DNA of 6,431 nucleotides, taken from the NCBI GenBank assembly GCA_027028665.1, contig JALVIU010000016.1, forward strand, positions 1-6,431, in the 5' to 3' direction. The notes below the pieces were generated by a model, which was not told where the DNA came from, did no database searches, and saw only the letters and a list, made by a program, of their open reading frames with translations. The stretch comes from Candidatus Atribacteria bacterium. Its GTDB lineage: Bacteria > Atribacterota > JALVIU01. The translations under genes were made by a program, and so were the position numbers. Below, piece after piece: positions 4,897 through 6,431 of this stretch; the first letter of the stretch is position 1, and every line of letters begins with the position of its first letter.

Positions 4897-6431
4897 TGAA
4901 GTTCCTCCTCTGATAGCTGAGAAAGCACTATTTCACGATAGGTCATACATTCCTCAAATAGTTCTTTATGTCTTCCCAGCCCTACAATCTCCCCATTATG
5001 TAGAACAATTATACGATCTGCATTCATAATAGTAGCTACCCTTAGTGAAACTATTATCATTGTAGCGCCTTTCAACTGGTTTTTTAAGGCATATCTCAGA
5101 TTTGCATCAGTCTTAAAGTCCAGTGCAGAAAATGCATCGTCAAATAGATAGATATCCTTTTTCCCTACTATGGCCCGTGCAATGGCCAGCCTTTGTTTCT
5201 GCCCCCCTGAGAGATTGGTCCCACCTTGAGAGATAACAGTATCCAGACCCTCGGGCATTTTTGATATAAACTCCCATGCCTGTGCAATCTTACATGCCCT
5301 TATTATCTCTTTATCTGTTGCATCTTCCTTCCCTATCCTTATATTATCCCTGATAGTTCCCGAAAATATCACAGGCCTTGAAGGCACATAGGCCATCCTT
5401 TTCCTCAATACCTTTTGTGGGAAGTCCTTTATATTTACACTATCTATAAGTATCTTCCCCTCTTTTATATCATAGAACCTCATGAGTAGATTAAGAAGGG
5501 TAGTTTTTCCAGAACCAGATGCCCCTATTATCCCTACAGTTTGTCCTGGATATAGATCAAATGTTATATTTTTTAGTGCAGGCTCTCTGGCACCAGGATA
5601 ATAAAAGGTAACATCTTTAAAGCTTATTATCCCTTTCCCATTCTCTATAACAATTGGCACCCTGGGTTCCTTTATCTCAGGTGTTATACTTAAAACCGCC
5701 TCCACCCTCTCTGCAGATGCCCCTGCCCTGGGAAGAAACATAGATATTATGGAAATCATAACAAATGACATCATAATCTGTATAATATACTGCATCACTG
5801 CCATCATATTTCCTATCTGTAGTCTTCCCTTATCTATCTCTATTCCTCCTATCCATATAATAAAGATAATGGTGAAGTTCATTATAAACATAACAAATGG
5901 CATAATGAGTGCAGAAAGCCTATATACACGCAGTGCAGTCTGTGTAAGGTCCTCGTTTGCCACTTCAAATCTGTCCTTTTCATATCTGGTCCTTGCAAAG
6001 GCCCTTATTACCCTCACACCAATCAGGTTTTCTCGTAATATCCTGTTTATGTTATCGATCTTTTTCTGCATAGATCTAAATAGAGGGGAAACCTTGCCAA
6101 TTATAAAGAAAAATCCTATTAATAGTATAGGGATAGAAACCAGAAGAACCATTGTAAGATGTGTACTTTTTGACACAGCCATGACTATCCCGCCAATTGC
6201 CATAACAGGAGCCTGAACCACCATCCTGAGGGTCATAAATACGGCCTGCTGGATCTGGGTTATATCATTTGTATTTCTCGTAATGAGAGATGCAGTGCCA
6301 AACTGATCTATCTCATGGAAGGAAAAGTGCATCACCTTTCTAAAGAGCATATCTCTTAGGTCTTTTCCAAATTTCATAGAAATTCTGGATGCAAAAAAGC
6401 TCGCAATTATAGCGGCCACTACACTTAGTAA
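4893..6431 (-). CDS. Heterodimeric ABC exporter, degenerate half (TM287-like), start off right edge
   Basis: The reading frame is open to the window edge, giving 512 residues before the stop. A GTG at 6419-6417 is internal, because homologous sequence (LLSV) continues upstream of it. About 60-80 N-terminal residues with the first membrane helix are probably missing from view. Numbering from the first codon in the window, membrane segments lie at about 1-15, 72-87, 92-112, 173-195 and 209-233. The NBD keeps Walker A GASGSGKTT (303-311) and canonical LSGGQ (407-411). It has Ser351 in place of the Q-loop Gln (YVPSRPVIFSGT), Asp432 in place of the catalytic Glu (YLFDDAFSALD), and Leu463 in place of the switch His (VSLRVAT). 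It should bind ATP without hydrolysing it at its own site, and lend its signature to the catalytic site of its partner. It overlaps the next gene by 4 nt, implying coupled, roughly equal synthesis. Confidence 0.94.
   Translation of the reverse strand, partial: LLSVVAAIIASFFASRISMKFGKDLRDMLFRKVMHFSFHEIDQFGTASLITRNTNDITQIQQAVFMTLRMVVQAPVMAIGGIVMAVSKSTHLTMVLLVSIPILLIGFFFIIGKVSPLFRSMQKKIDNINRILRENLIGVRVIRAFARTRYEKDRFEVANEDLTQTALRVYRLSALIMPFVMFIMNFTIIFIIWIGGIEIDKGRLQIGNMMAVMQYIIQIMMSFVMISIISMFLPRAGASAERVEAVLSITPEIKEPRVPIVIENGKGIISFKDVTFYYPGAREPALKNITFDLYPGQTVGIIGASGSGKTTLLNLLMRFYDIKEGKILIDSVNIKDFPQKVLRKRMAYVPSRPVIFSGTIRDNIRIGKEDATDKEIIRACKIAQAWEFISKMPEGLDTVISQGGTNLSGGQKQRLAIARAIVGKKDIYLFDDAFSALDFKTDANLRYALKNQLKGATMIIVSLRVATIMNADRIIVLHNGEIVGLGRHKELFEECMTYREIVLSQLSEEELQ

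Noticed and set aside
5749-6216. 155-residue plus-strand open frame that looks hydrophobic
   Set aside because: It is antisense to the membrane helices of the exporter half; Ile-rich hydrophobic text is expected from that complement.
6417-6419. GTG as the start of the upstream exporter half
   Set aside because: The frame stays open to the window edge with membrane-helix sequence, and family length requires an N-terminal helix upstream.
1-6431. CRISPR array, tRNA, rRNA, transposase or phage gene
   Set aside because: No regularly spaced direct repeats of CRISPR length, tRNA-like arms or mobile-element proteins were seen on either strand.

Overview
The window is a compact, AT-rich bacterial segment in which every supportable gene lies on the minus strand. 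Codon use favours ATA for Ile and AGG/AGA for Arg. Starts carry clear Shine-Dalgarno sequences, one protein has a Sec-type signal peptide, and the exporter pair resembles the Thermotoga TM287/288 type. This fits a low-GC, perhaps thermophilic, anaerobe-like bacterium (Nitrospirota, Desulfobacterota or Thermotogota-like lineages are possible), but there is no phylogenetic marker and I do not commit to a taxon.

Reading in the direction of transcription (right to left), the window opens inside the first half of a heterodimeric ABC exporter, whose start is off the right edge. That gene overlaps by 4 nt (ATGA) the second half (3052-4896). The two nucleotide-binding domains (NBDs) are complementary. 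The upstream one has lost the Q-loop Gln, the catalytic Glu and the switch His but keeps LSGGQ. The downstream one keeps all catalytic residues but has a degenerate signature (ISQGE). Together they predict one ATPase-competent and one non-hydrolysing site.

A 447-bp gene-free gap (2605-3051) follows. Next to the exporter stop it is rich in inverted repeats: three predicted hairpins, a pair of inverted 12-mers about 310 bp apart, and sequence resembling a decayed dispersed intergenic repeat. Next to the following gene it holds a near-consensus extended -10 sigma70-type promoter over three ACAAAA hexamers spaced exactly 10 bp apart.

That promoter should drive a second operon, a binding-protein-dependent importer of the Fe3+/phosphonate/sugar-phosphate (FbpA/AfuA-like) class. 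Its order is substrate-binding protein (1579-2604), strong intercistronic hairpin, ATPase with a C-terminal TOBE-type region (445-1509), and, 1 nt later, the N-terminal part of a permease that runs off the left edge. The hairpin probably lets the binding protein be made in excess over the membrane complex. The substrate is not settled by sequence: the paired tyrosines of classical ferric-binding proteins are absent at the expected place.

I see no mobile-element gene, CRISPR array, tRNA or rRNA, and no evidence for a wholly new system. The points most worth checking are the unusually degenerate exporter NBD, the identity of the importer substrate, and the structured intergenic repeat.
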